From contig NZ_CANDOB010000001.1 of the NCBI RefSeq assembly GCF_947387515.1, forward strand, positions 682,001 to 746,000: a stretch of 64,000 nt of DNA, read 5' to 3'. A program made the translations under genes and the position numbers. Positions 36,157 through 44,508 of this stretch are shown piece by piece. The notes under the pieces were generated by a model. The model searched no databases, was not told where the DNA came from, and saw only the letters and a list, made by a program, of their open reading frames with translations. The stretch's first letter is position 1. Each line of letters begins with the position of its first letter. The stretch comes from Alkalihalobacillus sp. CinArs1. Lineage in GTDB: Bacteria; Bacillota; Bacilli; Bacillales; Guptibacillaceae.

Positions 36157-36876
36157 TTACAATCGACATATGCTGCTAGGACATCCTTCACAGTGACAAA
36201 TAGCCTTTAACCGGTCAATATCTCTTATCGTAATGACGCCACCTTCATAGTCGATGATCTCTTCTCTTTTTAACTGGTTTAACATTCGATTGACTGTTTC
36301 TCTCGTCGAGCCGATTAAGTCTCCTAGTTCTGAATTTGTTAAGCGATTTGTGAACCGCACTTTGTTGCCTTCCGATACGCCATACGTATTCGACATACGG
36401 ATCAGCGTAGAGGCAAGAGCGCCATTTTTACCAAAGAACAAGAGGTCTCGAAGTTTTGTTTGTAAAAAACGCTGCATGTAACCAAGCCACTTCATGAAAT
36501 CGATCGCTAAATCACCATTTTGCCAGAGGAGCGTTTCAAGATCCTTTTGTTGAATAACACCAAGAGTACAATCGCTTATTGCTTCTGCAGTATAACTATT
36601 CGTTATGTGAACATCATCTTTTAAATCACCGAACAAATCTCCAGATTGGAAATAATACAGTACAAGGTCTTTTCCTTCATCTGAGCTTTTTGTTAATTTC
36701 ACCGCACCTTGTTTAAGAAAGTAAATATGTTGGCACTCTTCACCTTCCCAATAAATCTTCTCACCACGAGGCACATGCCTCTCATACATAACACCTTTTA
36801 GTTTTGAGAAATTTTCAGAAGCAAAGGACTGAGTATTGTAGCCAGCCGTGTTTTTTGAAATCATTGGGCACTCCAT
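36157..36876 (-). CDS. fnr: Anaerobic regulator FNR, Crp family with C-terminal FeS cysteines
   Basis: This oxygen-sensing regulator controls anaerobic genes. An N-terminal cyclic-nucleotide-type barrel (about residues 25-140) precedes a winged helix with recognition region SELGDLIGSTRETVNRML. The C-terminal end CHCEGCPSSIC provides the clustered cysteines that bind a [4Fe-4S] centre in B. subtilis Fnr, unlike E. coli, where they are N-terminal. Length, 239, is nearly the same as in B. subtilis. Two FNR boxes upstream suggest autoregulation. Confidence 0.93.
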   Translation of the reverse strand: MECPMISKNTAGYNTQSFASENFSKLKGVMYERHVPRGEKIYWEGEECQHIYFLKQGAVKLTKSSDEGKDLVLYYFQSGDLFGDLKDDVHITNSYTAEAISDCTLGVIQQKDLETLLWQNGDLAIDFMKWLGYMQRFLQTKLRDLLFFGKNGALASTLIRMSNTYGVSEGNKVRFTNRLTNSELGDLIGSTRETVNRMLNQLKREEIIDYEGGVITIRDIDRLKAICHCEGCPSSICRL

Positions 36877-36940
36877 TATCCGAACTCCTTTCGTTCCAAT
36901 TCATCTTAAGTTTAGTATACCAGCAACCTTGAATTTAAGG

Positions 36941-36956
36941 TGTGACAATAATCACA
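36941..36956. promoter_or_regulatory. FNR box in the fnr upstream region
   Basis: TGTGA-CAATAA-TCACA is a perfect FNR site. The dyad extends to AAGGTGTGA/TCACACCTT. It lies between the divergent fnr and MobA-like genes and could control either or both. Confidence 0.85.
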
Positions 36957-36970
36957 CCTTTCAATCAGGG

Positions 36971-36986
36971 TGTGACGAAATACACA
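36971..36986. promoter_or_regulatory. Second, imperfect FNR box
   Basis: TGTGA-CGAAAT-ACACA matches the FNR consensus at nine of ten positions and lies 14 bases from the perfect site, about 58 bases before the MobA-like start. Confidence 0.6.
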
Positions 36987-37043
36987 TCTTGAAAGGGATA
37001 AAGCGATTAAACTAAATGAAAATAAACCATAGGAGGTTAAAAA

Positions 37044-37508
37044 ATGGTCACTGGCTTATTACTAATCGATGACAAAAATAGTGAACTCCTAAACACTGCT
37101 CATTATAAAGAGAAGTTAGATGAGTTCCTCATGATCACAAGACCTTTCACAGAGGAAATCATAATCGTCTCTAATCACCCTAAAATCATCTTACCTTACA
37201 CACCACGAGACATACGTATCGTGACGGAGTACTATAAGCATTCAGGCATTTTGGGACAGCTGCATGCTGGCCTTTCACTATCAAGTTATCAGGCCAATAT
37301 TGTGGTTGATTACGAAACATCATTTCATGAACTAGAGCTTCAACCCCCGATTGAAGAATTCTCAAAAACAAATCCTGACCTGATCCTTTTTGAGAAATCA
37401 AAGATAAACGGAATCTACAACAAATCGATCGTACCAGTACTGTCTGAATACCTTGAACACCCAAGCAAGGCGACAAGGAAATTCGATGACCTCAATTTTG
37501 TATTGTAA
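37044..37508 (+). CDS. Degenerate MobA-like nucleotidyltransferase-fold protein
   Basis: The 154-residue product follows the layout of molybdenum-cofactor guanylyltransferase (MobA): a strand VTGLLLIDD at the start, FTEEIIIVSNHP, then SGILGQLHAGLSLS, which matches the GPLAGLxAGL region. The GGxSxRMGxDK nucleotide-binding loop is missing, and the metal-binding aspartate region is altered (VVDYETSF). It may be inactive as a transferase or have a regulatory role. AGGAGG lies seven bases before the ATG. FNR boxes upstream tie it to anaerobic control. Confidence 0.65.
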   Translation: MVTGLLLIDDKNSELLNTAHYKEKLDEFLMITRPFTEEIIIVSNHPKIILPYTPRDIRIVTEYYKHSGILGQLHAGLSLSSYQANIVVDYETSFHELELQPPIEEFSKTNPDLILFEKSKINGIYNKSIVPVLSEYLEHPSKATRKFDDLNFVL

Positions 37509-37513
37509 CGAAT

Positions 37514-37560
37514 AAAAGACACGACAATAGTCACAATTCGACTAGTCGCGTCTTTTTTTT
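37514..37560 (+). terminator. Probable terminator of the MobA-like gene
   Basis: AGACACGAC and GTCGCGTCT pair with one mismatch across a loop of about 20 bases, followed by eight T. Confidence 0.6.
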
Positions 37561-37636
37561 GAAAAGAATTAGGACTATTTGTAGAGATACCATATAATAA
37601 GTGTATCGTTTTAAATCTATAACAAAGGTGAACTCA

Positions 37637-38767
37637 ATGAAAACTAAATTTATCGTTATTTGTGCGCTAGTTGTTTTTCTCGCTACTAGTGTGACGTTTC
37701 TTTTACTTTCTACTGGAGGGGAATCACTTTCAGAACCAAAAAACCTGTCATCGTACCGTGACGATCTTGCTGTAGCGGAAAACAATACCGTATCTCTTTC
37801 TTCAATAAGTCTTTCAGCAGTTGGAGATATTCTGATTCACGACAGGGTCTATGAAAATGCTGAAACGAACAACGGCTATGACTTTATGCCGATGCTTGAA
37901 GCTGTGAAATCTGAGATGGAGAAGGCAGATATTACGTTTGCTAATCAGGAAACAGTCATCGGTGGAACTTCGATTGGTTTATCTTCTTATCCAAGTTTCA
38001 ATAGCCCACAAGAAGTAGGGGACGCCCTAAAAGAAAGCGGTGTCGATATCGTCTCTATGGCAAATAACCATACGCTTGACCGTGGTGAAAAAGCATTACA
38101 AAATGCCTTTAAGCACTGGAATGAGATCGGAATGCTTTATACAGGAAGTTACCTTTCACCAGAAGATCAATCGAAGATCAGAACGATAAAAAAAGATGAT
38201 ATCACAGTAGCTTTTCTTGCTTATACATATGGTACAAACGGCATTCGCCCCCCTGCAAACAAGCCATATCTGGTCAATTACATCGACAAACAAAAGATTG
38301 CGAAAGATATTCAAGAAGCTGAATCCATTTCAGACGCTGTGGTTGTCAGCATGCATTTTGGAAATGAATACGAAAGGCTCCCGAATAACTTTCAGCTAGA
38401 ATTGTCTTCATTTATAGCAGAATCAGGTGCCGACATTATCCTAGGTCATCACCCTCACGTTCTTCAACCGGTAGAATGGATCAATACGACAGATGATCGC
38501 AAGGTTTTTGTAGCCTACTCTCTAGGCAACTTCTTATCTGGCCAGAAAAATAACTATAAAGATATAGGTGGTATCCTTACCTTGAATATCGAAAAGAAGA
38601 AATTTAGAGGTGAGACGAGCGTTCGTGTGACCTCTCCATCATTCTTCCCAACTTTTGTAGAGAAAGGTTACATTGTAAAACCGCTAAATGAATCTAAACC
38701 TGAGTTACTTGATGAAATAAATCAACACATGAGTCAATGGGTTCCTGAATTAAACGTTCCGAAATAA
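37637..38767 (+). CDS. CapA/PgsA-type metallophosphatase-fold protein
   Basis: This is a surface protein of the PGA_cap family, related to CapA/PgsA of poly-gamma-glutamate synthesis. Residues 1-24 form an uncleaved membrane anchor. The fold's metal-site motifs are SAVGDILIHDRV, FANQETVIGG, SMANNHTLDRG, SMHFGNEY and GHHPHVLQPVEW. AAAGGTGA five bases before the ATG at 37637 sets a length of 376. No pgsB, pgsC or capB homologue is adjacent, so a role in capsule synthesis is not implied. Confidence 0.85.
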   Translation: MKTKFIVICALVVFLATSVTFLLLSTGGESLSEPKNLSSYRDDLAVAENNTVSLSSISLSAVGDILIHDRVYENAETNNGYDFMPMLEAVKSEMEKADITFANQETVIGGTSIGLSSYPSFNSPQEVGDALKESGVDIVSMANNHTLDRGEKALQNAFKHWNEIGMLYTGSYLSPEDQSKIRTIKKDDITVAFLAYTYGTNGIRPPANKPYLVNYIDKQKIAKDIQEAESISDAVVVSMHFGNEYERLPNNFQLELSSFIAESGADIILGHHPHVLQPVEWINTTDDRKVFVAYSLGNFLSGQKNNYKDIGGILTLNIEKKKFRGETSVRVTSPSFFPTFVEKGYIVKPLNESKPELLDEINQHMSQWVPELNVPK

Positions 38768-38769
38768 AA

Positions 38770-38803
38770 ATAACGCCGCCCCTTCAAATGAGGGGCGGCG
38801 TTT
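38770..38803. terminator. Bidirectional terminator
   Basis: AACGCCGCCCC and GGGGCGGCGTT form an 11-bp GC-rich stem between two convergent genes. Confidence 0.9.
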
Positions 38804-38809
38804 TAGCGA

Positions 38810-39826
38810 TTAGAACATTACGTTCCATGTTTTTGGTCCTACGATACCATCTACAAGTAATCCTTTTCTAGATTGATAACTCCTTACTGCGTCTCTCGTA
38901 ATGGGGCCGAAAATGCCATCTGGCTTAACATTGACTGCTCGCTGGATTGCCTCAACATCTTTTCCACGATCCCCTATCATGACATAGTGACCTGGATAAG
39001 GTCTTACAGGAGCTTGAGATGAAGGTCTCTTTGGAGCTTTCTTTAGAGCAGCTAGCGTGATCGGACCTACAATTCCATCTTCACTAAGACCATACAATCG
39101 CTGAAACTTCTTAACAGCCAATTCCGTTTCTCTCCCAAAAATCCCGTCTGCACCATATTCCTGCAGATTCATACCCGCATTGATCAGATAGTTTTGAATT
39201 CGTTTCACTTCGTCCCCGCGATCTCCATAGCTGATAAGTAAAACGTTTTTAGGAGGCGGTGTTGGAATGACGTCTATAACATCAGAACCATCGAGCAAAT
39301 GATAGGAAGCTGTCACGTCACGAATGAATTCTGCCCATGTTACGCCGTAACGATTCAAAGCGTTCTGTGGATCTGTTCTTCGTGTAGGATCTAATGTGGA
39401 GTGTGCAACAACATCAGACTCTGGGTCTAACTTAAATTTGTCACATAGATAGGCGATGTACCAAACGTACCGACTATACGCTTCTCGAAACGTAATGCTT
39501 CCTCCCCAACAAAGTTCCACTCCGATCGCATGATCATTCGCATCACCATTAAATAAAACATTATCCGTGTTTACAACATAGCGCACATGCCATGCTTTTT
39601 CATCTAATGGAATAATTTCTAAGATAACATCATCATCAATAAACGTATGTGCTGAAGCTGAAACAACGTTTTTTGCAAAATATGCGCGATTCGCATATGC
39701 AGTGGAACCAGCATTGCCTGTATCGTGCGCAACAATGAATGTTATTCCGTTATTTTTTTCTTGTGGCCTAGATTTCCCCTTACTTATATAATCCCTAGTA
39801 ATGGCATACTTAAGGTTTTCTGCCAT
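38810..39826 (-). CDS. N-acetylmuramoyl-L-alanine amidase with two peptidoglycan-binding repeats
   Basis: This cell-wall hydrolase cuts the muramic acid-alanine bond. An amidase_2 (PGRP-type) domain covers about residues 10-170, with zinc ligands in IVAHDTGN, IGVELCW and VAHSTLDP. Two PG_binding_1 repeats follow (GDRGDEVKRIQNYL and GDRGKDVEAIQRAV). No signal peptide is seen, so release may need holin-like help or mother-cell lysis, as for phage-type lysins and sporulation amidases. The ATG at 39826 has AAAGGAG eight bases upstream; a GTG at 39835 is closer to the site and less likely. Confidence 0.88.
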   Translation of the reverse strand: MAENLKYAITRDYISKGKSRPQEKNNGITFIVAHDTGNAGSTAYANRAYFAKNVVSASAHTFIDDDVILEIIPLDEKAWHVRYVVNTDNVLFNGDANDHAIGVELCWGGSITFREAYSRYVWYIAYLCDKFKLDPESDVVAHSTLDPTRRTDPQNALNRYGVTWAEFIRDVTASYHLLDGSDVIDVIPTPPPKNVLLISYGDRGDEVKRIQNYLINAGMNLQEYGADGIFGRETELAVKKFQRLYGLSEDGIVGPITLAALKKAPKRPSSQAPVRPYPGHYVMIGDRGKDVEAIQRAVNVKPDGIFGPITRDAVRSYQSRKGLLVDGIVGPKTWNVMF

Positions 39827-39915
39827 TTTCCTCACTCCTTTTAATGTGCCACACTTCTTCCTAAATATGGTATGTGGAACTACTGAGAGGAGGACTAGTT
39901 ATCGTTCCCATTTAC

Positions 39916-39948
39916 ATAAAAAGGGCCAGGGCCTAAAGGACCCCGGCA
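39916..39948 (-). terminator. Probable terminator of the 59-residue gene
   Basis: On the minus strand GCCGGGGTC pairs with GGCCCTGGC using two G-U pairs, followed by CTTTTTA. Confidence 0.65.
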
Positions 39949-39954
39949 GTATTT

Positions 39955-40134
39955 CTAATTCATCAGCTTATTGTAATCTGTAGCATCATTCATAAACGAT
40001 TCTAGATCGGCGTTCATTCCAGGCTTGTTCGTCAGTCTAGTAAGTACGTTTGAATACTCTGGTTCGTTTTCTTCGTTTTGAAGAGCTCTCAATGCTTTCT
40101 GAATCAACATCGCATCTTTTTGGTTAATATTCAC
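39955..40134 (-). CDS. Hypothetical small protein, 59 residues
   Basis: A GTG start with GGAGGG seven bases upstream opens this frame. The product is soluble and helical (KDAMLIQKALRALQNEENE) with a polar second half. I recognise no family. It is closed by a terminator and stands alone between the amidase and the YuiD-like gene. Confidence 0.6.
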   Translation of the reverse strand: MNINQKDAMLIQKALRALQNEENEPEYSNVLTRLTNKPGMNADLESFMNDATDYNKLMN

Positions 40135-40207
40135 TGTCGATCCCTCCGTTTTAAATTTATTATTTCACAACAGACTCAACATATTACATCCTTTTGTAAG
40201 GGAGACT

Positions 40208-40699
40208 ATGATTGAGGTGAATACGTTGAATAAAGGAATCATTACAGCATTATCTGCCATTGCATTAGCGCAAAGCCTGAAAATACTCACTCACAAGAAA
40301 CAGGCCAATAAATGGGATTGGCGTCCTCTTTTTCAAACAGGTGGAATGCCGAGTTCTCATTCAGCAGGTGTTTCTGCACTAGCAACTTATACTGCATTAC
40401 AAACTGGAAAAGAATCGATCGAAACTGCGCTAGCTTGTGTTTTCGGGGTCATCGTTATGTACGACGCACAGGGGATCAGAAGGCATACTGGTGAAATAGC
40501 TCAATTAGTAAATGACCTTGATGAAGATATCGAATTATTATCAGGCCATTATCCTGACCTTCTGCATGTAAGGAGAGAAGAAGAGCTTAACGAACTTCTC
40601 GGACATCAACCTGCAGAGGTCGCTGGCGGAGCTTGTCTTGGTATTGCACTCGGCGTTCTGGGACACTCATTAGGAAAAAATAAACAGCCCAAACATTGA
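40208..40699 (+). CDS. YuiD-type divergent PAP2 family membrane protein (DUF212)
   Basis: This small membrane protein has the family's two signatures, TGGMPSSHSAGVSAL and MYDAQGIRRHTGE, which resemble the phosphatase motifs of PAP2 enzymes. Conserved ELLGHQPAEV near the end is also typical. The start is uncertain. The ATG at 40208 sits only three or four bases after AAGGGAG, while a TTG at 40226 is six bases after TTGAGGTG; the latter may be real. The stop overlaps the strong promoter at 40696. The substrate is unknown. Confidence 0.82.
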   Translation: MIEVNTLNKGIITALSAIALAQSLKILTHKKQANKWDWRPLFQTGGMPSSHSAGVSALATYTALQTGKESIETALACVFGVIVMYDAQGIRRHTGEIAQLVNDLDEDIELLSGHYPDLLHVRREEELNELLGHQPAEVAGGACLGIALGVLGHSLGKNKQPKH

Positions 40700-40723
40700 C
40701 ATCTTCCCTCAAGAGTGTATAAT
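40696..40723 (+). promoter_or_regulatory. Near-consensus sigma-A promoter with no intact gene downstream
   Basis: TTGACA (40696-40701) and TATAAT (40718-40723) both match the consensus perfectly, with a 16-base spacer. The next intact plus-strand gene is more than 1 kb away. Confidence 0.7.
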
Positions 40724-41025
40724 AAGAAATTGGGATCTCGAAATTCCCGTATTAACAACTAGCTCCTTTAACATTAGGAGAACTAAAATTCATAACTGGA
40801 AAGGTATGAACAGCATGTTTCAAATTGGCTTACATCAAGTGAATGGCCATACTACAATTGCTGTTGATCCTGCTCACTCACACTGGCGCGGCTTCGGAGC
40901 CGTAAGGATGAAAGAGAGGTAGGGCTTTCGTTGTTTGAGAGATCAACAGATCTCGATGGTATGTTTACCGCGGCAATGAAGGAGTTACTGTTAATAAATT
41001 AACGATCGTTAAATTAACCCATAAG
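40724..41025 (+). other. Transcribed-looking spacer with broken small frame or RNA
   Basis: Downstream of the consensus promoter lie a short hairpin (CTCCT/AGGAG at about 40761-40781), a 38-codon frame at 40806-40922 (MNSMFQIGLHQ ... HSHWRGFGAV) and, one frame over, a protein-like continuation (DEREVGLSLFERSTDLDG) ending at 41000. A compact hairpin CGGCT-TCGG-AGCCG lies inside. The two frames could be one small gene broken by a frameshift, or the region may be a non-coding RNA of about 300 nt. I recognise neither. Confidence 0.35.
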
Positions 41026-41054
41026 AAGGAGCGCATCGAATCGATGCGCTCCTT
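41026..41054. terminator. Bidirectional terminator-like hairpin
   Basis: AAGGAGCGCATCGA and TCGATGCGCTCCTT are exact complements separated by one base. T tails are short on both sides. Confidence 0.7.
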
Positions 41055-41064
41055 GTCCATTTTA

Positions 41065-41298
41065 CTAAGTTTTTCTTTCAATGATTCCAGCAATCACGCC
41101 ACCTGTATACATAATTGATGAAATGATACCACTAACCCCAAAAGCTCCAAAAGCAAATATCCACCGAAGAGGATGCGGCTCTTGAATCGAAGCATAATCT
41201 GGCAAGTAATTTCCGAGAGTGATTCCGATGAACAATGCGACGATAAGACCTGCAATTAAGATATAAACGGCCATTTTCCTAAGTAAATATCCATTCAT
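41065..41298 (-). CDS. Hypothetical two-helix membrane protein, 77 residues
   Basis: Two hydrophobic segments (VYILIAGLIVALFIGITLG and FAFGAFGVSGIISSIMYTGG) are joined by a short loop with YLPDYASIQEPHP. AAGGAGG precedes the ATG. I recognise no family. It lies 52 bases after the DUF3905-like gene on the same strand and ends at the hairpin at 41026. Confidence 0.7.
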   Translation of the reverse strand: MNGYLLRKMAVYILIAGLIVALFIGITLGNYLPDYASIQEPHPLRWIFAFGAFGVSGIISSIMYTGGVIAGIIERKT

Positions 41299-41350
41299 GA
41301 GCTCGACCTCCTTGCCATCTTCATTCCCTCATGCTTATCCCTCAAACATC

Positions 41351-41695
41351 CTAGTCTTTCATATAGCTTGCATCATGAGTGTCATGAGGTAAAAACCCGT
41401 TCTCAGCACGTTTTTGATGTAACATTTCATGATTTTCTTCTGTATTCCACCCGATATCATTCGTTGGGTGAACCCATTCATCTCCAGACATAATGGCAGG
41501 ATCGACCTCATCACTCCAATTATTAAGAGGGGAATCAGATGAGTCATACAGACTATCGCCAATAACGACGCCATAGCGGTTTACAAAAGGAGCTTTCATT
41601 TCTATACCAGTACCCTTAAAGGACGGGGCATCAACTTGATGTGGTTGCGTTTCATCAAAAACAGGGGACTGCATGTCGGTTTTATCTTTTTTCAT
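41351..41695 (-). CDS. DUF3905-like hypothetical protein
   Basis: The 114-residue product is soluble and acidic, with the patterns LPHQ-like TQPHQVDAPSFKGTG, NRYGVVIGDSLYDS and SGDEWVHPTNDIGWNT. These resemble DUF3905 proteins of Bacillus as I remember them; the role is unknown. AAGGAGGG lies eight bases before the ATG. Confidence 0.65.
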   Translation of the reverse strand: MKKDKTDMQSPVFDETQPHQVDAPSFKGTGIEMKAPFVNRYGVVIGDSLYDSSDSPLNNWSDEVDPAIMSGDEWVHPTNDIGWNTEENHEMLHQKRAENGFLPHDTHDASYMKD

Positions 41696-41820
41696 CTCAG
41701 AAGCCCTCCTTACTATTCATGACGTTAGTATCGGGTAAATAAAGCGTACATATGCGAAGGATACTGAGATGGACAATATATGTTAAAATAAGTTCACTTG
41801 ATAATAAAAGGAGTATCCAT

Positions 41821-42942
41821 ATGACTATGTTCGAACAACACCCATTTCTCTTGAATAACTGGAAAGAAGCTGGGTTTGACCAACTATCACCTGTTCAAGA
41901 ACAAGCAATGCCTCGTATTCTGAATGGTGAGGATCTACTTGTTGAAGCACCAACCGGAACAGGAAAAACGTTAGCCTACCTTCTACCTGTTATTCAGGAA
42001 TTACAAAGTGATATCACACACACTCAAGCAATTATACTTGCACCAACCCGTGAACTTGCGATGCAAGTATTCGGTGTAGCTCAAAAGTTTCTAGAAGGTA
42101 GTGGTATGAGCGCTGCCTCAATGATTGGAGGAGCTGCAATAAAGCGCCAAGTTGAAAAGTTGAAGAAGCATCCAAAACTAATTGTAGGTACACCTAACCG
42201 CGTAGCGGAATTAATCGACATGAAGAAACTCAAAATGCATGAAGTGAAGACCATCGTATGCGACGAAGCCGACCAAGTGCTTCACCCATCCACAATGGAT
42301 GACGTTTCGTTTATCTGTCAGTCCGCGAAGCGTGATTGCCAATTGCTTTTCTTCTCAGCAACCCTATCTGAAAAAGTAACGCAGCAAGCCAAGAAGCTAT
42401 CTGAAAATGCATCTCATCTCACCATCAAAGCATCAAAAGAAGAGAAAGAAGCTGTAGCACATAGCTACTATGTTACAAATCGACGTGAGAAGCCTGAATT
42501 ACTACGAAAACTTTCTAAGAAAGATGGTGTTAAGGCGCTTGCGTTTGTTAACAATAGTAAATTCCTATTGCGCCTTAAAGAGATCCTTGCTACGAAGAAA
42601 ATTTCCTTTGATGTTTTGGACAGCTCTACAAACAAAACGGAACGAAAAAACGTGTTGAATAAATTCCGTAAAGGAGAGATTCAACTGTTAATTACAACAG
42701 ACCTTGGTGCTCGTGGTCTTGATATCGAGAACATCACACACGTGTTTCATTATGATTTACCAGAGGATTCAAGAACGTACGTACACCGTTCAGGTCGTAC
42801 TGGAAGAATGGGTAACGAAGGTCATGTTGTTACTCTCCTGCTTCCTGGTGAAGAAAAATATCTTGAGAAGATCACAAATAAGCTAGGTCTTGAAGTAACT
42901 AGAAAGAATGAGTCTCAGAAAAAGAAAGTTAAACGTAAATAA
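41821..42942 (+). CDS. yfmL: DEAD-box RNA helicase YfmL
   Basis: This ATP-dependent RNA helicase is, in B. subtilis, linked to ribosome assembly and cold growth. Motifs run in order: APTGTGKTLAYLLP, PTRELAMQ, GTPNRV, CDEADQV (DEAD box), FSATLSE, TTDLGARGLD and HRSGRTGR. The length of 373, without a C-terminal RNA-binding extension, matches YfmL rather than CshA/CshB. The start at 41821 has AAAGGAG eight bases upstream. Confidence 0.9.
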   Translation: MTMFEQHPFLLNNWKEAGFDQLSPVQEQAMPRILNGEDLLVEAPTGTGKTLAYLLPVIQELQSDITHTQAIILAPTRELAMQVFGVAQKFLEGSGMSAASMIGGAAIKRQVEKLKKHPKLIVGTPNRVAELIDMKKLKMHEVKTIVCDEADQVLHPSTMDDVSFICQSAKRDCQLLFFSATLSEKVTQQAKKLSENASHLTIKASKEEKEAVAHSYYVTNRREKPELLRKLSKKDGVKALAFVNNSKFLLRLKEILATKKISFDVLDSSTNKTERKNVLNKFRKGEIQLLITTDLGARGLDIENITHVFHYDLPEDSRTYVHRSGRTGRMGNEGHVVTLLLPGEEKYLEKITNKLGLEVTRKNESQKKKVKRK

Positions 42943-42986
42943 AACAAAGCTGGCAATAGGGTGACCCTATTGCCAGCTTTTCTTTT
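42943..42986. terminator. Bidirectional terminator
   Basis: AAAGCTGGCAATAGGG and its complement form a 16-bp stem around TGA, followed by TCTTTT, between yfmL and the AIM24 gene. Confidence 0.9.
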
Positions 42987-42989
42987 ATC

Positions 42990-43775
42990 TCAATCACCAT
43001 TGAACATATCGAACAAGCCTTTTGCCATGCTTCCTTCTCCTTTTGCTCCACCTGCTTGTGGCATAGCAGCGAAAACACGGCTTGCTAATCGGCTGAATGG
43101 AAGGGATTGCACCCAAACTGTTCCTGGACCTTTCAACGTTGCAAAGAACAATCCTTCTCCTCCAAACAGAGCTGTTTTCACACCTTTAACAAACTCAATA
43201 TTGTAATCAACTTCTTCTGTCATCGCAACAAGACAACCGGTATCCAGACGCAATACTTCACCTGCTTTAAGCTCTTTTTAATGAATGGTGCCTCCCGCAT
43301 GAACAAAAGCCATTCCATTCCCTTCAAGTTTCTGCATGATAAAGCCTTCTCCACCAAAGAAACCGGCTCCGATTTTCTTTTGGAATTCTATACCTACTGA
43401 CACTCCTTTAGCAGCAGCTAAAAAAGCGTCTTTTTGACAGATCACCTTTCCATTCAGTTCACTCAAGTCCATAGGAATGATTTTTCCTGGGTAAGGAGAA
43501 GCAAACGACGCATGTTTCTTCTCGGTTCCCTGATTTGTGAATGCTGTCATGAAGAGACTTTCTCCAGTCAATACTCGCTTCCCTGCACTGAACAACTTGC
43601 CCATCATTCCACGTTGCCCACTTCCATCACCAAAAATCGTTTCCATCTCGATTTCATCTTCCATCATCATCAAACTACCCGCTTCTGCAATAACCGTTTC
43701 ACCGGGGTCAAGCTCTACCTCTACAAACTGCATATCATCACCGTATAACGTAAAATCAATTTCATGATCGTTCAT
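42990..43775 (-). pseudogene. AIM24-family (TIGR00266) gene interrupted by an in-frame stop
   Basis: Two open segments on the same frame together form one AIM24-type protein of about 260 residues: an N-terminal part ([21 protein letters not shown] ... [14 protein letters not shown]) and a C-terminal part (KTALFGGEGLFFATLKGPG). They are separated by one TAA at 43278-43280 in ...GGTIH-stop-KELKAGE. A single GAA-to-TAA change would explain it. The family's FGGEG repeats are intact on both sides. The start at 43775 follows AAGGGAG. Family function is unknown. Either a recent null allele, a sequencing error, or rare readthrough. Confidence 0.85.
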
Positions 43776-43863
43776 GCTCATTCTCTCCCTTCTTATCATT
43801 AACAACTAATACGGCACATCAAGGTAAAGGTTTCGAAAAATACCTAGACAAATCTTTACAAGC

Positions 43864-43895
43864 AAAAAAAGACCTGCTTTGAAATAGCAGGTCTT
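43864..43895 (-). terminator. Terminator of spo0F
   Basis: AAGACCTGCT and AGCAGGTCTT pair, followed by seven T on the minus strand. Confidence 0.88.
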
Positions 43896-43903
43896 CTTAC
43901 ATA

Positions 43904-44290
43904 TTATTTAGGTGACGTCATTTTTTTAGGATTTTCTTGAAGGACCCTTTTAACTGTTCGACATACTTCCTCGATATCGAATGGTTTAGCAAAGTGTGTG
44001 ATTGCACCTAGATTCATGAATTCTTCTACGAGCTGAAGCTCACCGTAAGCTGTCATAAAGATAACCCGAACGTCTTCGTCCAACTTCTTTAGAGACTTAA
44101 ATACTTCTAACCCATCCATCCCAGGCATCTTCAAATCTAATAAAATCAGATCAGGATCTTCTTGCTTCACTAACTCAATCGCTGTAATGCCATTTGGTGC
44201 CTGCAGCGCTATGAAGCCTTCCTTCCTAAAAAGCTCACTTAACAAAATACGAATTCCATACTGGTCATCAACAATCAGAATTTTATTCAT
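43904..44290 (-). CDS. spo0F: Sporulation phosphorelay response regulator Spo0F
   Basis: This single-domain response regulator passes phosphate from KinA-type kinases to Spo0B and on to Spo0A. The sequence begins MNKILIVDDQYGIRILL, nearly identical to the B. subtilis start. The phospho-acceptor Asp is in LILLDLKMPGMDG, the switch Thr in IFMTAYGE, and the lysine in HFAKPFDI. The start at 44290 is fixed by GAGGTGG; the length is 128. It is a direct sign of a spore former. Confidence 0.95.
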   Translation of the reverse strand: MNKILIVDDQYGIRILLSELFRKEGFIALQAPNGITAIELVKQEDPDLILLDLKMPGMDGLEVFKSLKKLDEDVRVIFMTAYGELQLVEEFMNLGAITHFAKPFDIEEVCRTVKRVLQENPKKMTSPK

Positions 44291-44375
44291 TCGTATGCCA
44301 CCTCTGCTATTTAATCTCACGTCTTGTCCTTCGTTATCACTATTGTGCACTAAAATTAGAATCCTGGAAATAACT

Positions 44376-44382
44376 TCGTCGA
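44376..44382 (+). promoter_or_regulatory. Possible Spo0A box upstream of spo0F
   Basis: CGTCGAA differs from the 0A box TGTCGAA at one base and lies about 90 bases before the spo0F start. B. subtilis spo0F is Spo0A-controlled, but a seven-base near match is weak evidence by itself. Confidence 0.3.
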
Positions 44383-44508
44383 AACTAGTCATAAGACTAC
44401 ATTTCTCGCACTTTTTCGCCCTTCAGACGTTCCTTATTAAGAATTCGTGTGATGATATAAAAGTATAACCGTCTTTTTTACCATTTTATTACTTTATCAG
44501 TCATTCTA

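Noticed and set aside
38810-39826. The amidase as a prophage remnant
   Set aside because: The domain layout is lysin-like, but no holin, tail or integrase gene is nearby.
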